64,000 nucleotides of DNA from Arthrobacter sp. AFG20 (GTDB taxonomy: Bacteria > Actinomycetota > Actinomycetes > Actinomycetales > Micrococcaceae). A program made the translations under genes and the position numbers. The notes under the pieces were generated by a model. That model saw only the letters and a list, made by a program, of their open reading frames with translations, had not been told where the DNA came from and made no database searches. Numbering within the stretch: position 1 is the stretch's first letter; every line of letters starts with the position of its first letter. Where the stretch lies: NCBI RefSeq assembly GCF_002892795.1, contig NZ_PJMC01000005.1, positions 186,001-250,000 of the forward strand, in the 5' to 3' direction. This document shows positions 31,921 through 39,510 of this stretch, in pieces.

Positions 31921-33675
31921 ATGATAGGTATTCCTTTGCGTTTCAAGACTGCAGTTGCACTTGTGCTGCTCGGCCTCCTGACACTGCTGGCCGGCATCGG
32001 GCAGAAGACCTTCTGGGCCCCCGCCGAGACGGTCACGGCAACGGCTTCCGCCGGCGAAGCCGCGCCCCTGACCGTTATCGACCAGAAGCTCCGCACCCTC
32101 GAGGGCGGAACGGTCACCATCAAGGTCAAGGGTGAGGGCAGCTTCCTGCTCGCGGCAGGACGCCCGGATGACGTCGACGCCTGGGTGGGCAAGACCGCCC
32201 ACAACACCGTCACCGGACTCTCGGACGACAAGAAGTCGCTGCAGGTAAAGCACACCGACGGCGAAGCCAGCGCGCCGTCGCCTGCCGGCTCCGACCTTTG
32301 GGTCAGCACCGAGAACGCCAGCGGCGAAATGGACTACACATGGTCCGCCCCGGCCGACGGCGACTGGTCCCTGCTGCTCGCAGCAGACGGAAAGAAGCCC
32401 GCGCCGTCGTCCATTTCCATGACGTTCCCCAATGACACCTCCATGCCGTGGGCCGTGCCGCTCATGGTTCTCGGCGGGCTCCTGATTATCGCCGGCGGTG
32501 CGCTGCTGGTCCTCAAGCCCAAGGGCGCGGCGCCCCGCGACGGCGGGTCCTCCGACAACGGGGCCGCCGGCAAGGCCAGCGACAAGCAGGGCAGCCTGTT
32601 TGCCCGGCGCGCCCGCGCCAAGGCGGCGGCCAAGGCCGGAGAACGGTCCTCCTCCGCACGGCTCAGCGTGGTGGTCGCGGCCACCACCGCCGCGGTCCTC
32701 GCCGGCGGCGCAGCTGCCGCGCAGGCCAGCGCCCCGGCCTCTACTGCAAGCGAATCCGGAGCACCCGCGTCTGCTGCCCCTGCAGGGAACGGCACGCCGG
32801 TGGTCCTGGACGCCCAGTTCCGCCGCATCCTGGAGCAGGTGGCCAGCGCCACCGACGCCGGCGACGCCGCCAAGGACGCCAAGAAGCTTGCCGCCCGCGT
32901 TGCCGGAACGGAACTGGAGGTCCGCACCCAGAACTACAAGATCAGGTCGCGCGTGGCCTCCTATGACGCGCGCATGCCCGTGCGTTCCACGAAGCTCCTG
33001 ACGACGGTGGTCACGGACAAGCGTGAATGGCCGCGCTCCGTCATGGCCGTCACGCAGGGTGAAGGCAACGTTGTGCCGCAGCTGCTTACGCTCGTGCAGA
33101 ACTCGCCGCGGGAAAACTACAAGCTCGTGGGCACGTCACCGCTGCAGCCCGGAACCACCTTCCCCGCGATCGTGCGCGGGGGCACCGAGTCGCTTGCCGC
33201 TGACGACAAGTCCGGCCTGCTCTACAGCGGGCAGGAAGCCCTCGCCGGCCTGGCCGACCGGCTGACCAAGTCCAACTCCACGTTCAAGAGCAAGCTGGTT
33301 GAAGGGGAATCCTCCCCGTACATCGCGGACACGCTGTCCTACCAGGCTGACATCGTGAAGGACGGCGTCGACGGCAAGTTCGCGTTCACGCACAAGGTTG
33401 TTCCTGAGAGCACTGTCGTGTTCCGGACCGAGGACGGCGGGGCCCTGGTCCTTGGCCGGCTGACCTTCAACTTCGACGGCACCCCCAAGGCAGAGGGCGA
33501 CAAGCTGTCCATCGGCAATGATGCGGCCGTCCTCGCCGGCGGCAAGGAGACCACCACCGGGATGGTGCTGAAGTTCGCCGAATCCGTGGCCGTCTATGTG
33601 CCGCCGGCCGCCTCAAAGGATCCGATGAAGCTCGTCGCTGCCACGCGCGGACTGGTTGGCGCCAGCTTCAAGTAG
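31921..33675 (+). CDS. Unrecognised multi-domain membrane protein
   Basis: 584 residues; I do not recognise a characterised family. Membrane segments lie at about 9-26, 176-197 and 248-268. Predicted layout: short inside start, outside beta-rich domain (about 30-175), inside Lys/Arg/Ala-rich loop (about 198-247), then a large outside domain (about 290-584) beginning with a Ser/Ala/Pro linker and containing ARMPVRSTKLLTTVVTDKREWPRS, FPAIVRGGTESLAADDKS and PYIADTLSYQADIVKDG. An envelope or polymer-binding role is possible. GGAGG lies 13 nt before ATG 31921; ATG 31861 upstream lacks a ribosome site. Confidence 0.75.
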   Translation: MIGIPLRFKTAVALVLLGLLTLLAGIGQKTFWAPAETVTATASAGEAAPLTVIDQKLRTLEGGTVTIKVKGEGSFLLAAGRPDDVDAWVGKTAHNTVTGLSDDKKSLQVKHTDGEASAPSPAGSDLWVSTENASGEMDYTWSAPADGDWSLLLAADGKKPAPSSISMTFPNDTSMPWAVPLMVLGGLLIIAGGALLVLKPKGAAPRDGGSSDNGAAGKASDKQGSLFARRARAKAAAKAGERSSSARLSVVVAATTAAVLAGGAAAAQASAPASTASESGAPASAAPAGNGTPVVLDAQFRRILEQVASATDAGDAAKDAKKLAARVAGTELEVRTQNYKIRSRVASYDARMPVRSTKLLTTVVTDKREWPRSVMAVTQGEGNVVPQLLTLVQNSPRENYKLVGTSPLQPGTTFPAIVRGGTESLAADDKSGLLYSGQEALAGLADRLTKSNSTFKSKLVEGESSPYIADTLSYQADIVKDGVDGKFAFTHKVVPESTVVFRTEDGGALVLGRLTFNFDGTPKAEGDKLSIGNDAAVLAGGKETTTGMVLKFAESVAVYVPPAASKDPMKLVAATRGLVGASFK

Positions 33676-33706
33676 GCAAGGGCTTTCCGTAAACCTGCCG
33701 TCACTG

Positions 33707-33736
33707 GAGCGGCCGCGGTGCTTACCGCGGCCGCTC
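33707..33736 (+). terminator. Stem-loop after the 31921 gene
   Basis: GAGCGGCCGCGGT (33707-33719) and ACCGCGGCCGCTC (33724-33736) form a perfect 13-bp stem with loop GCTT, followed by TTGTGG. It lies just upstream of the promoter of the next gene. Confidence 0.65.
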
Positions 33737-33743
33737 TTGTGGC

Positions 33744-33749
33744 TAGAGT
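33744..33749 (+). promoter_or_regulatory. -10 hexamer for the YbbN-like gene (leaderless)
   Basis: TAGAGT ends 7 nt before ATG 33757. A GGGAG in the gap could also act as a close Shine-Dalgarno, so both readings are possible. Confidence 0.4.
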
Positions 33750-33756
33750 GGGAGCT

Positions 33757-34734
33757 ATGAGTTCGCCAGCTTCCCGCCCTGTCCCTTCGGCCGCGAGCCA
33801 GCTTAACCTTCGTGGCGCCGTCGATCTCTCCTCGCTCAAGCAGCGCCCGGCGCCGCCGGCGCCTCCGGGCAATACCGCCGCCCCTGCTTCCCAACAGGCC
33901 GACGGCGGACCCGCCCTCCGGGTGGACGCCACCGAGGCGAACTTCCAGAGCCTTGTGGAGCTGTCCGCCCAGGTGCCCGTGGTATTTGCCCTCTGGGCCG
34001 CCTATTCGCCCGAATCCACCGGTGTGCTGGATGCGCTTGACCGGATCATCCAGAGCTACGGCGGCCGGCTGGTCCTCGCCGCCGCGGACATTGAAGCATT
34101 CCCGCAACTGGCCCAGGCGTTCCAGGTGCAGGCCGTTCCCACCGCCGTCGCCGTGCTCAAGGGCCAGCCGGTGCCGCTCTTCCAGGGCGGCGCCGACGAG
34201 CAGGAAATCCGGCCCGTGCTGGACGAACTGCTCACGGTTGCCGCTGCCAACGGTGTGACGGGCAACGTCGGCGGCGGCGCGGGCACATCCGAGGAACCCG
34301 CTCCTGCCCCTCTGCCGCCGCTTCACCAGAAGGCCTTCGACGCAATCGAAGAGGGTGACTACGCCGCTGCGGCAGCTGCCTACCGGCAGGCGCTCGTCGA
34401 GATGCCGGCGGATGCGGAGGCAAAGGCTGGCCTGGCGCAGGTGGAACTGATGGAACGCCTGCAGAGCCTTTCCGGACCTGAGGGCGAGGCGCTGCGCCAG
34501 CTTGCCGCGGATGAACCGGACAACCTGACGGCCCAGCTGGGCATCGCTGACCTTGATCTCGCCGGCGGCCACGTGGAGGACGCCCTGAACCGCGTGGTCG
34601 CGTTCATCGGCAGGAACTTCGGCCCGGAACGAGAGTCCGCCCGGGTGCGCCTGCTCGAGCTGTTCGAAGTTGTCGGAACCACGGACGAACGCGTGGGCAA
34701 GGCCCGCCAGGCTCTGGCACGGGTGCTCTTTTAG
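33757..34734 (+). CDS. Thioredoxin-fold TPR protein, YbbN/CnoX-like
   Basis: 325 residues. A Pro/Ala-rich N-terminus (1-55), a thioredoxin-like domain (about 58-165) in which the CxxC position reads AYSP (FALWAAYSPESTGVLDAL), and a C-terminal TPR-like helical part (about 190-325: AFDAIEEGDYAAAAAAYRQAL, AGLAQVELMERL). YbbN/CnoX proteins are chaperedoxins that hold unfolded clients. Without CxxC, only a holdase or scaffold role is expected. Its stop shares a base with the next GTG, so it is coupled to the old yellow enzyme gene. Confidence 0.86.
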   Translation: MSSPASRPVPSAASQLNLRGAVDLSSLKQRPAPPAPPGNTAAPASQQADGGPALRVDATEANFQSLVELSAQVPVVFALWAAYSPESTGVLDALDRIIQSYGGRLVLAAADIEAFPQLAQAFQVQAVPTAVAVLKGQPVPLFQGGADEQEIRPVLDELLTVAAANGVTGNVGGGAGTSEEPAPAPLPPLHQKAFDAIEEGDYAAAAAAYRQALVEMPADAEAKAGLAQVELMERLQSLSGPEGEALRQLAADEPDNLTAQLGIADLDLAGGHVEDALNRVVAFIGRNFGPERESARVRLLELFEVVGTTDERVGKARQALARVLF

Positions 34735-35837
34735 TGGCGGTGCCCGCGCTGTTCCAGCCGCTGACGCTGCGCTCCCTGGAACTGCAGCACCGGGGCTGGG
34801 TTTCGCCGATGTGCCAGTACAGCTGCGAACCAGGCGAGGCCCCCGGAGTGCCCAGCGACTGGCACCTCATGCACCTCGGATCATTCGCCGCCGGGGGAGC
34901 GGCCCTCATCCTGACCGAGGCCGCGGCGGTCAACGCCGAAGGGCGCATCAGCCCGCGCGACGCGGGGCTGTACAACGACGAGCAGGCGGAGGGCTGGGAG
35001 CGGATCGTCCGCTTCGTGCACCGCCACGGTGTCGCCGACGCCAAGATCGGTGCCCAGCTCGCCCATGCCGGACGGAAGGCGTCCACGTACTGGCCGTTTT
35101 CCGGCCGGAGCGGATCGGTTCCGGCGTCCGACGGCGGCTGGGAAACAGTGGGTCCGGGCACCCAGGCGTTCGACGGTTACGCGCCGCCGGCGGCCATGAC
35201 AGAGGATGACATCAAGCGCGTCATCGCGGATTTTGCTGCCGCAGCGACCCGCGCCGTCGACATCGGCTTCGACACCATCGAGCTGCACGGCGCCCACGGC
35301 TACCTCCTGCACCAGTTCCAGAGCCCGCTGATCAACGACCGCACGGACGCCTGGGGAGGCGATGCGGAGGGACGTAACCGGCTGACCATGGCTGTCATCG
35401 ACGCCGTCCGCACTGTCATCCCGGAGTCCATGCCGCTACTGCTGCGCATTTCGGCAACCGACTGGGCAGAGGGCGGAATCAGCGTCGAGGACTCGGTCAG
35501 CCTGGCCGCGCAGGCCGCCGAGCGGGGAGTGGACCTGGTCGACGTGTCCAGCGGCGGGGCGGTGGCGCACCAGCAGATCCAGCCCGGGCCGGGCTACCAG
35601 ACCGAATTCGCCGCCCGGATCCGCCGCGAAACCGGAGTCGCCACCGGCACCGTCGGGCTGCTGACGTCCCCCGGACAGGCCGAACATGTGGTGGCCACCG
35701 GACAGGCCGACGGCGTCTTTATCGCCCGGGCGGCCCTTCGGGATCCGCACTGGTGGCTCCGGGCCGCCTTTGAACTCGGCCACGACCTGCGCTGGGCGCC
35801 GCAGTACGAACGGGCCGTGCCGCGCCGCACGTTCTGA
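34734..35837 (+). CDS. NADH:flavin oxidoreductase, old yellow enzyme family (YqjM-like)
   Basis: 367 residues. FMN-dependent TIM barrel reducing activated C=C bonds. Class III (YqjM) features: VSPMCQYSCEPGEAPGVPSDWHLMHLGS with the redox-sensing Cys in MCQYS, QLAHAGRKAS, the substrate pair in ELHGAHGYLLHQFQSPLIN, NDRTDAWGGDAEGRNRL, and the C-terminal ARAALRDPHWWLRAA. The physiological substrate is unknown; a role in electrophile or oxidative stress is usual. The GTG start overlaps the YbbN-like stop (TAGTG). Confidence 0.93.
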   Translation: MAVPALFQPLTLRSLELQHRGWVSPMCQYSCEPGEAPGVPSDWHLMHLGSFAAGGAALILTEAAAVNAEGRISPRDAGLYNDEQAEGWERIVRFVHRHGVADAKIGAQLAHAGRKASTYWPFSGRSGSVPASDGGWETVGPGTQAFDGYAPPAAMTEDDIKRVIADFAAAATRAVDIGFDTIELHGAHGYLLHQFQSPLINDRTDAWGGDAEGRNRLTMAVIDAVRTVIPESMPLLLRISATDWAEGGISVEDSVSLAAQAAERGVDLVDVSSGGAVAHQQIQPGPGYQTEFAARIRRETGVATGTVGLLTSPGQAEHVVATGQADGVFIARAALRDPHWWLRAAFELGHDLRWAPQYERAVPRRTF

Positions 35838-35907
35838 CAGCTTTCAGGCGCCCCTCGCCGTGAGTTTCTACTCCTTCCGGAGGATCCCCCTGGCTGCAGG
35901 CCGCGGC

Positions 35908-35913
35908 TAGGGT
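35908..35913 (+). promoter_or_regulatory. -10 hexamer for the 35920 ABC gene (leaderless)
   Basis: TAGGGT ends 6 nt before ATG 35920; no Shine-Dalgarno is seen. Confidence 0.45.
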
Positions 35914-35919
35914 AAGTGC

Positions 35920-36684
35920 ATGAGCACTCCCTTAACAGCCCTCTCGATCAGGGGGCTTGCCAAGCGATTCGGCACCAAAATCGCGGTGGACGGCATCAGC
36001 CTCGACGTTCCCGCCGGTTCCTTCTTTGGCATTGTCGGACCCAACGGTGCCGGCAAGACCACCACCCTGTCCATGGCCACGGGCCTTCTGCGCCCGGACT
36101 TCGGAACGGCGGTGGTCCACGGGGTGGACGTCTGGGCGCAGCCGCTGGAGGCCAAAAAACTGATGGGCATCCTGCCCGACGGGGTGCGGCTCTTTGACCG
36201 GCTCAGCGGTGAGCAGCTGGTCACCTACGCCGGCCTGCTCCGGGGCATGGACAGGGACGTGGTGGCTGCCCGGGTGGGGGAGCTGCTCGCAGCCTTGGAC
36301 CTCAGCCAGGACGCGGGCACCCTGGTGGTGGATTACTCCGCCGGCATGACCAAAAAGATCGCGCTGGCCTCCGCGCTGATACACGCTCCGAAAGTCCTCG
36401 TGCTGGATGAGCCCTTTGAATCCGTGGATCCCGTCTCCGCCGCCAACATCAGGGACATCCTGGACAGGTACGTGGCCACGGGCGGCACCGTGATCGTGTC
36501 CAGCCACGTGATGGATCTCGTGCAGCGGATGTGCGACCACGTCGCGGTGATTGCCGGCGGCCGGATCCTGGCCGCCGGAACGGTGGACCAGGTGCGGGCC
36601 GGCGTGAGCCTGGAGGACAGGTTCGTGCAGCTTGTGGGCGGCAGGAGCCGGACGGAGGGGCTCGAGTGGTTGCGCACCTTCTGA
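35920..36684 (+). CDS. ABC transporter ATP-binding protein
   Basis: 254 residues. Walker A GPNGAGKTT at 40-48, Walker B KVLVLDEPFES, and switch histidine in VIVSSHVMDLV. The signature motif is YSAGM rather than LSGGQ, as in some exporter ATPases. The short N- and C-terminal regions and pairing with a multi-helix permease suggest an efflux or lipid-type exporter; the substrate is unknown. The permease gene starts 19 bp before its stop. Confidence 0.92.
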   Translation: MSTPLTALSIRGLAKRFGTKIAVDGISLDVPAGSFFGIVGPNGAGKTTTLSMATGLLRPDFGTAVVHGVDVWAQPLEAKKLMGILPDGVRLFDRLSGEQLVTYAGLLRGMDRDVVAARVGELLAALDLSQDAGTLVVDYSAGMTKKIALASALIHAPKVLVLDEPFESVDPVSAANIRDILDRYVATGGTVIVSSHVMDLVQRMCDHVAVIAGGRILAAGTVDQVRAGVSLEDRFVQLVGGRSRTEGLEWLRTF

Positions 36685-38237
36685 GGCTGAAGCTCACGCT
36701 GCTGCGGAACGGTCTGAAGCGCAGCCCGTGGCAGCTGGTGGGGCTGGCCTTTGGCGGACTGTATGCGCTGGGCATCGTGGGCATGTGTGTGGTGCTGCTG
36801 GTCCTCCTGCGTCAGGAGGATCCGGACCTGGCCCAGACCGTGGTGGTCCTCGGCGGCGCGGCCGCCCTGCTGGGCTGGGGGATTGTGCCCGTCATTGCCT
36901 CGGCCGTGGACATGACGCTGGACCCAGCGAGGTTCACGACGTCGGCCGTGCCCATGCCGCAGCTGCTGGCCGGCCTCGCACTCGGCGGCCTCATCGGGCT
37001 CCCGGGACTGGCCACTTTGCTCGTCGCTCTGGGAACTGTGGTCACCTGGTCGCGCGGTGTGCTGCCAGCGGTGGGGGCGCTGGTCGGAGCCCTCCTGGGC
37101 GTGCTCACCTGTGTGGTGTTCTCCCGCGTCGTCACAACGGCCACGGCAAGCCTGGCTGCCTCACGGCGCTTCAAGGACGTCAGCGGGATTGCCTTCATGG
37201 TTCCCCTGGTCCTCCTCGGCCCCATCACCGCCGGCATCTTCCAGGGGATGGCGGGTTCCGGAGCCTTCCTGTCCGAGCTGGCCGGCAGGATTTCCTGGAC
37301 GCCGCTGGGGGCCGCCTGGTCCTTGGGCGGCGACCTGGAAAGGGGGCAAACGGGCCCGGCAGGACTCAAGCTGCTCATCGCCGTGGCCACGCTCGCCGGG
37401 CTTTCCTGGTGCTGGAAGCTGCTGCTCGAACGCGCACTGGTCACGCCCCCCTTTGCCGGGAGCAGCCGCCGGAAGGGCGGGCGACTGGGGCTCTTCGCGC
37501 TCCTGCCCGGCACGCCGACCGGTGCCATCACCGCACGGGCCCTGACCTACTGGTTCCGTGATCCCCGGTACTCAGGCTCGCTGGTGGTCATTCCGCTGCT
37601 GCCGGTCGTCCTGGCCTTCCAAGGCAGCCAGACCAACGACTACGGCGTGCTGATGATCACCGGGCCGCTCACCGCGTTCCTGCTGGCCTGGTCCATCTCG
37701 GGGGATGTGTCGTACGACAACACCGCATTTGCCCTGCACCTGGCCGCCGGCGTGCGGGGTGTCCATGACCGGCTCGGGCGCGCGCTGGCCTGCCTGGCGT
37801 TCGCGCTGCCAACGGTGCTGGTCCTCGCCACTGTGCCGTTCTTCATCACGCGGGACTGGGCGTGGTGGCCCTCCATCCTGGGGATATCCGTGGGAGTGCT
37901 GCTGACCGGGCTGGGCCTGTCGTCCGTGGTGTCCGCCCGCTACACGATTGCCGTGCCTCTTCCCGGCGACAGCCCGTTCAAGAAGCCGCCCGGCAACGTG
38001 GGGCAGACCCTCGCCGTCCAGTTTGGCGGGATGGGTGTCCTCCTGGTGCTGGTCCTCCCGGAGGCCGGACTGGTCCTGGCGCAGGTACTCACCGGTGATC
38101 CGCTGTTCGGCTGGATCAACCTGGCGCTTGGCCCTGTCCTCGGCGCGGCACTGTTCATTCTGGGGGTCCGGGTGGGCGGGCGCTGGCTCGATGCCCGCAG
38201 CCCGGAGCTCCTGGCCCAGGTCACGGTCAACCGCTGA
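36666..38237 (+). CDS. ABC transporter permease
   Basis: 523 residues with roughly 11-12 predicted membrane helices and little conserved soluble sequence. Begins VVAHLLRLKLTLLRNGLKRSPWQLVGLAFGGLYALGIVG. GTG 36666 has a strong GGAGGGG ribosome site inside the ATPase gene; the longer frame upstream is a shadow of that gene. It is the membrane partner of the preceding ATPase and probably forms a two-protein exporter. Substrate unknown. Confidence 0.87.
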   Translation: MVAHLLRLKLTLLRNGLKRSPWQLVGLAFGGLYALGIVGMCVVLLVLLRQEDPDLAQTVVVLGGAAALLGWGIVPVIASAVDMTLDPARFTTSAVPMPQLLAGLALGGLIGLPGLATLLVALGTVVTWSRGVLPAVGALVGALLGVLTCVVFSRVVTTATASLAASRRFKDVSGIAFMVPLVLLGPITAGIFQGMAGSGAFLSELAGRISWTPLGAAWSLGGDLERGQTGPAGLKLLIAVATLAGLSWCWKLLLERALVTPPFAGSSRRKGGRLGLFALLPGTPTGAITARALTYWFRDPRYSGSLVVIPLLPVVLAFQGSQTNDYGVLMITGPLTAFLLAWSISGDVSYDNTAFALHLAAGVRGVHDRLGRALACLAFALPTVLVLATVPFFITRDWAWWPSILGISVGVLLTGLGLSSVVSARYTIAVPLPGDSPFKKPPGNVGQTLAVQFGGMGVLLVLVLPEAGLVLAQVLTGDPLFGWINLALGPVLGAALFILGVRVGGRWLDARSPELLAQVTVNR

Positions 38238-38334
38238 AAACAGGCAGCAGCTGAATGCCCTGCCGGCCGAATATATCTGCGGGGCGGGGACCCGCCGTGG
38301 TTGACTAGCAGGACACCTGAGAGAAAGGCCGGAA

Positions 38335-39117
38335 ATGGAAGTCGTCATACTTCCGGGCGGCAAGCAGATTGCCTCCCTCGTGGCGGACGCGGTGGAAGGC
38401 CTGCTGCGGAGCAAGCCCGACGCCGTGCTGGGGCTTGCCACGGGATCATCGCCGCTGCCGGTCTACGACGAACTCGCCCGGCGCCACGAACAGGCCGGCC
38501 TGGACTTCAGCCATGCCTACGGGTTCACCCTGGATGAGTACGTGGGGTTGGAACCCGGACACCCCGAGTCCTACCGGGAGGTGATCCGCCGCGACTTTGC
38601 GAACCGGGTCAACATCGAACCCGGGAATGTCCTCGGACCGGACGGAAGTGCCGCGGACATCCCGGCGGCCTGCCGGGCCTACGAGGACCGGATCAGGGAG
38701 CGCGGCGGCATCGACCTGCAGCTTCTGGGTTTGGGCACCGACGGGCACATCGGCTTCAACGAGCCGGGGTCATCGCTGGCATCCCGCACCCGGATCAAGT
38801 CGCTCATCGAGCAGACCCGGCGCGACAACGCCCGCTTCTTCCACAGCCTCGAAGAGGTTCCGCACCACGTAGTGACCCAGGGGCTGGGCACCATCCTCGA
38901 GTCGCGGCACGCGATCCTGCTGGCCACCGGAGCCCAGAAGGCGCAGGCCGTCCACGATCTCGTGGAGGGGCCCCTTGCCGCTATTTGCCCTGCCTCTGTC
39001 CTGCAGTTGCACCCCCATGCCTCCATCGTGGTGGACGAGGCCGCCGCGTCGTCACTGAAGCTCGCCGACTACTACCGGCACACCTTTGACCACAAACCGG
39101 CGTGGCAGGGCCTCTGA
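38335..39117 (+). CDS. nagB: Glucosamine-6-phosphate deaminase
   Basis: 260 residues. Converts glucosamine-6-phosphate to fructose-6-phosphate and ammonia. Signature features: GLATGSSPLPVYDEL, the catalytic Asp in FTLDEYVGL, and LGLGTDGHIGFNEPGSSLASRTR with the catalytic His. An allosteric C-terminal tail is short. No other nag gene is adjacent, so it stands alone. ATG 38335 follows GAGAGAAAGGCCGGAA, a workable ribosome site. The 97 bp upstream contain no recognised operator. Confidence 0.94.
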   Translation: MEVVILPGGKQIASLVADAVEGLLRSKPDAVLGLATGSSPLPVYDELARRHEQAGLDFSHAYGFTLDEYVGLEPGHPESYREVIRRDFANRVNIEPGNVLGPDGSAADIPAACRAYEDRIRERGGIDLQLLGLGTDGHIGFNEPGSSLASRTRIKSLIEQTRRDNARFFHSLEEVPHHVVTQGLGTILESRHAILLATGAQKAQAVHDLVEGPLAAICPASVLQLHPHASIVVDEAAASSLKLADYYRHTFDHKPAWQGL

Positions 39118-39164
39118 CCCGAACCTGCGCCCGGGTCCTCCCGCGGCCGCCCGTCCGGAACGGC

Positions 39165-39170
39165 TAAGAT
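39165..39170 (+). promoter_or_regulatory. -10 hexamer for the DUF3039-helicase pair (leaderless)
   Basis: TAAGAT ends 7 nt before ATG 39178 and overlaps the alternative ATG at 39169, which argues for the downstream start. Confidence 0.45.
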
Positions 39171-39177
39171 GGATGCC

Positions 39178-39510
39178 ATGAGTAGCATGACGGATCCTCT
39201 CGACAACGACCCCATGCGTGAGCTTTCCGGCGCCGGATCGTCCACCGCAACCATTGAGCGCGAGGAACTGCGCCAGGAAGTGGAGCCCGGCGACCGTGAG
39301 CGCTTCTCGCACTACGTGCGCAAGGAAAAGATCATGGAGTCCGCTCTGACCGGCGAACCGGTCATCGCGCTGTGCGGCAAGGTTTGGACGCCGGGACGGG
39401 ATCCGCAGAAGTTCCCGGTCTGCCCCGAGTGCAAAGAAGTCTATGACGGCCTTCGCCCGGGCAACGACGGCGGCAAGGGGTCCGGCGGAGACTCAGGCAA
39501 CAACAAGTAG
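39178..39510 (+). CDS. DUF3039 family protein, probable zinc-binding
   Basis: 110 residues. An acidic N-terminus is followed by ERFSHYVRKEKIMESALTGEPVIALCGKVWTPGRDPQKFPVCPECKEVYDGL and a Gly/Asn/Lys tail. The pattern C-G-K-x-W with C-P-E-C looks like a zinc ribbon. The family is widespread in actinobacteria and uncharacterised. Its TAG overlaps the GTG of the helicase, so the two are co-translated and may work together. Start chosen from the hexamer position; ATG 39169 is the alternative. Confidence 0.85.
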   Translation: MSSMTDPLDNDPMRELSGAGSSTATIEREELRQEVEPGDRERFSHYVRKEKIMESALTGEPVIALCGKVWTPGRDPQKFPVCPECKEVYDGLRPGNDGGKGSGGDSGNNK

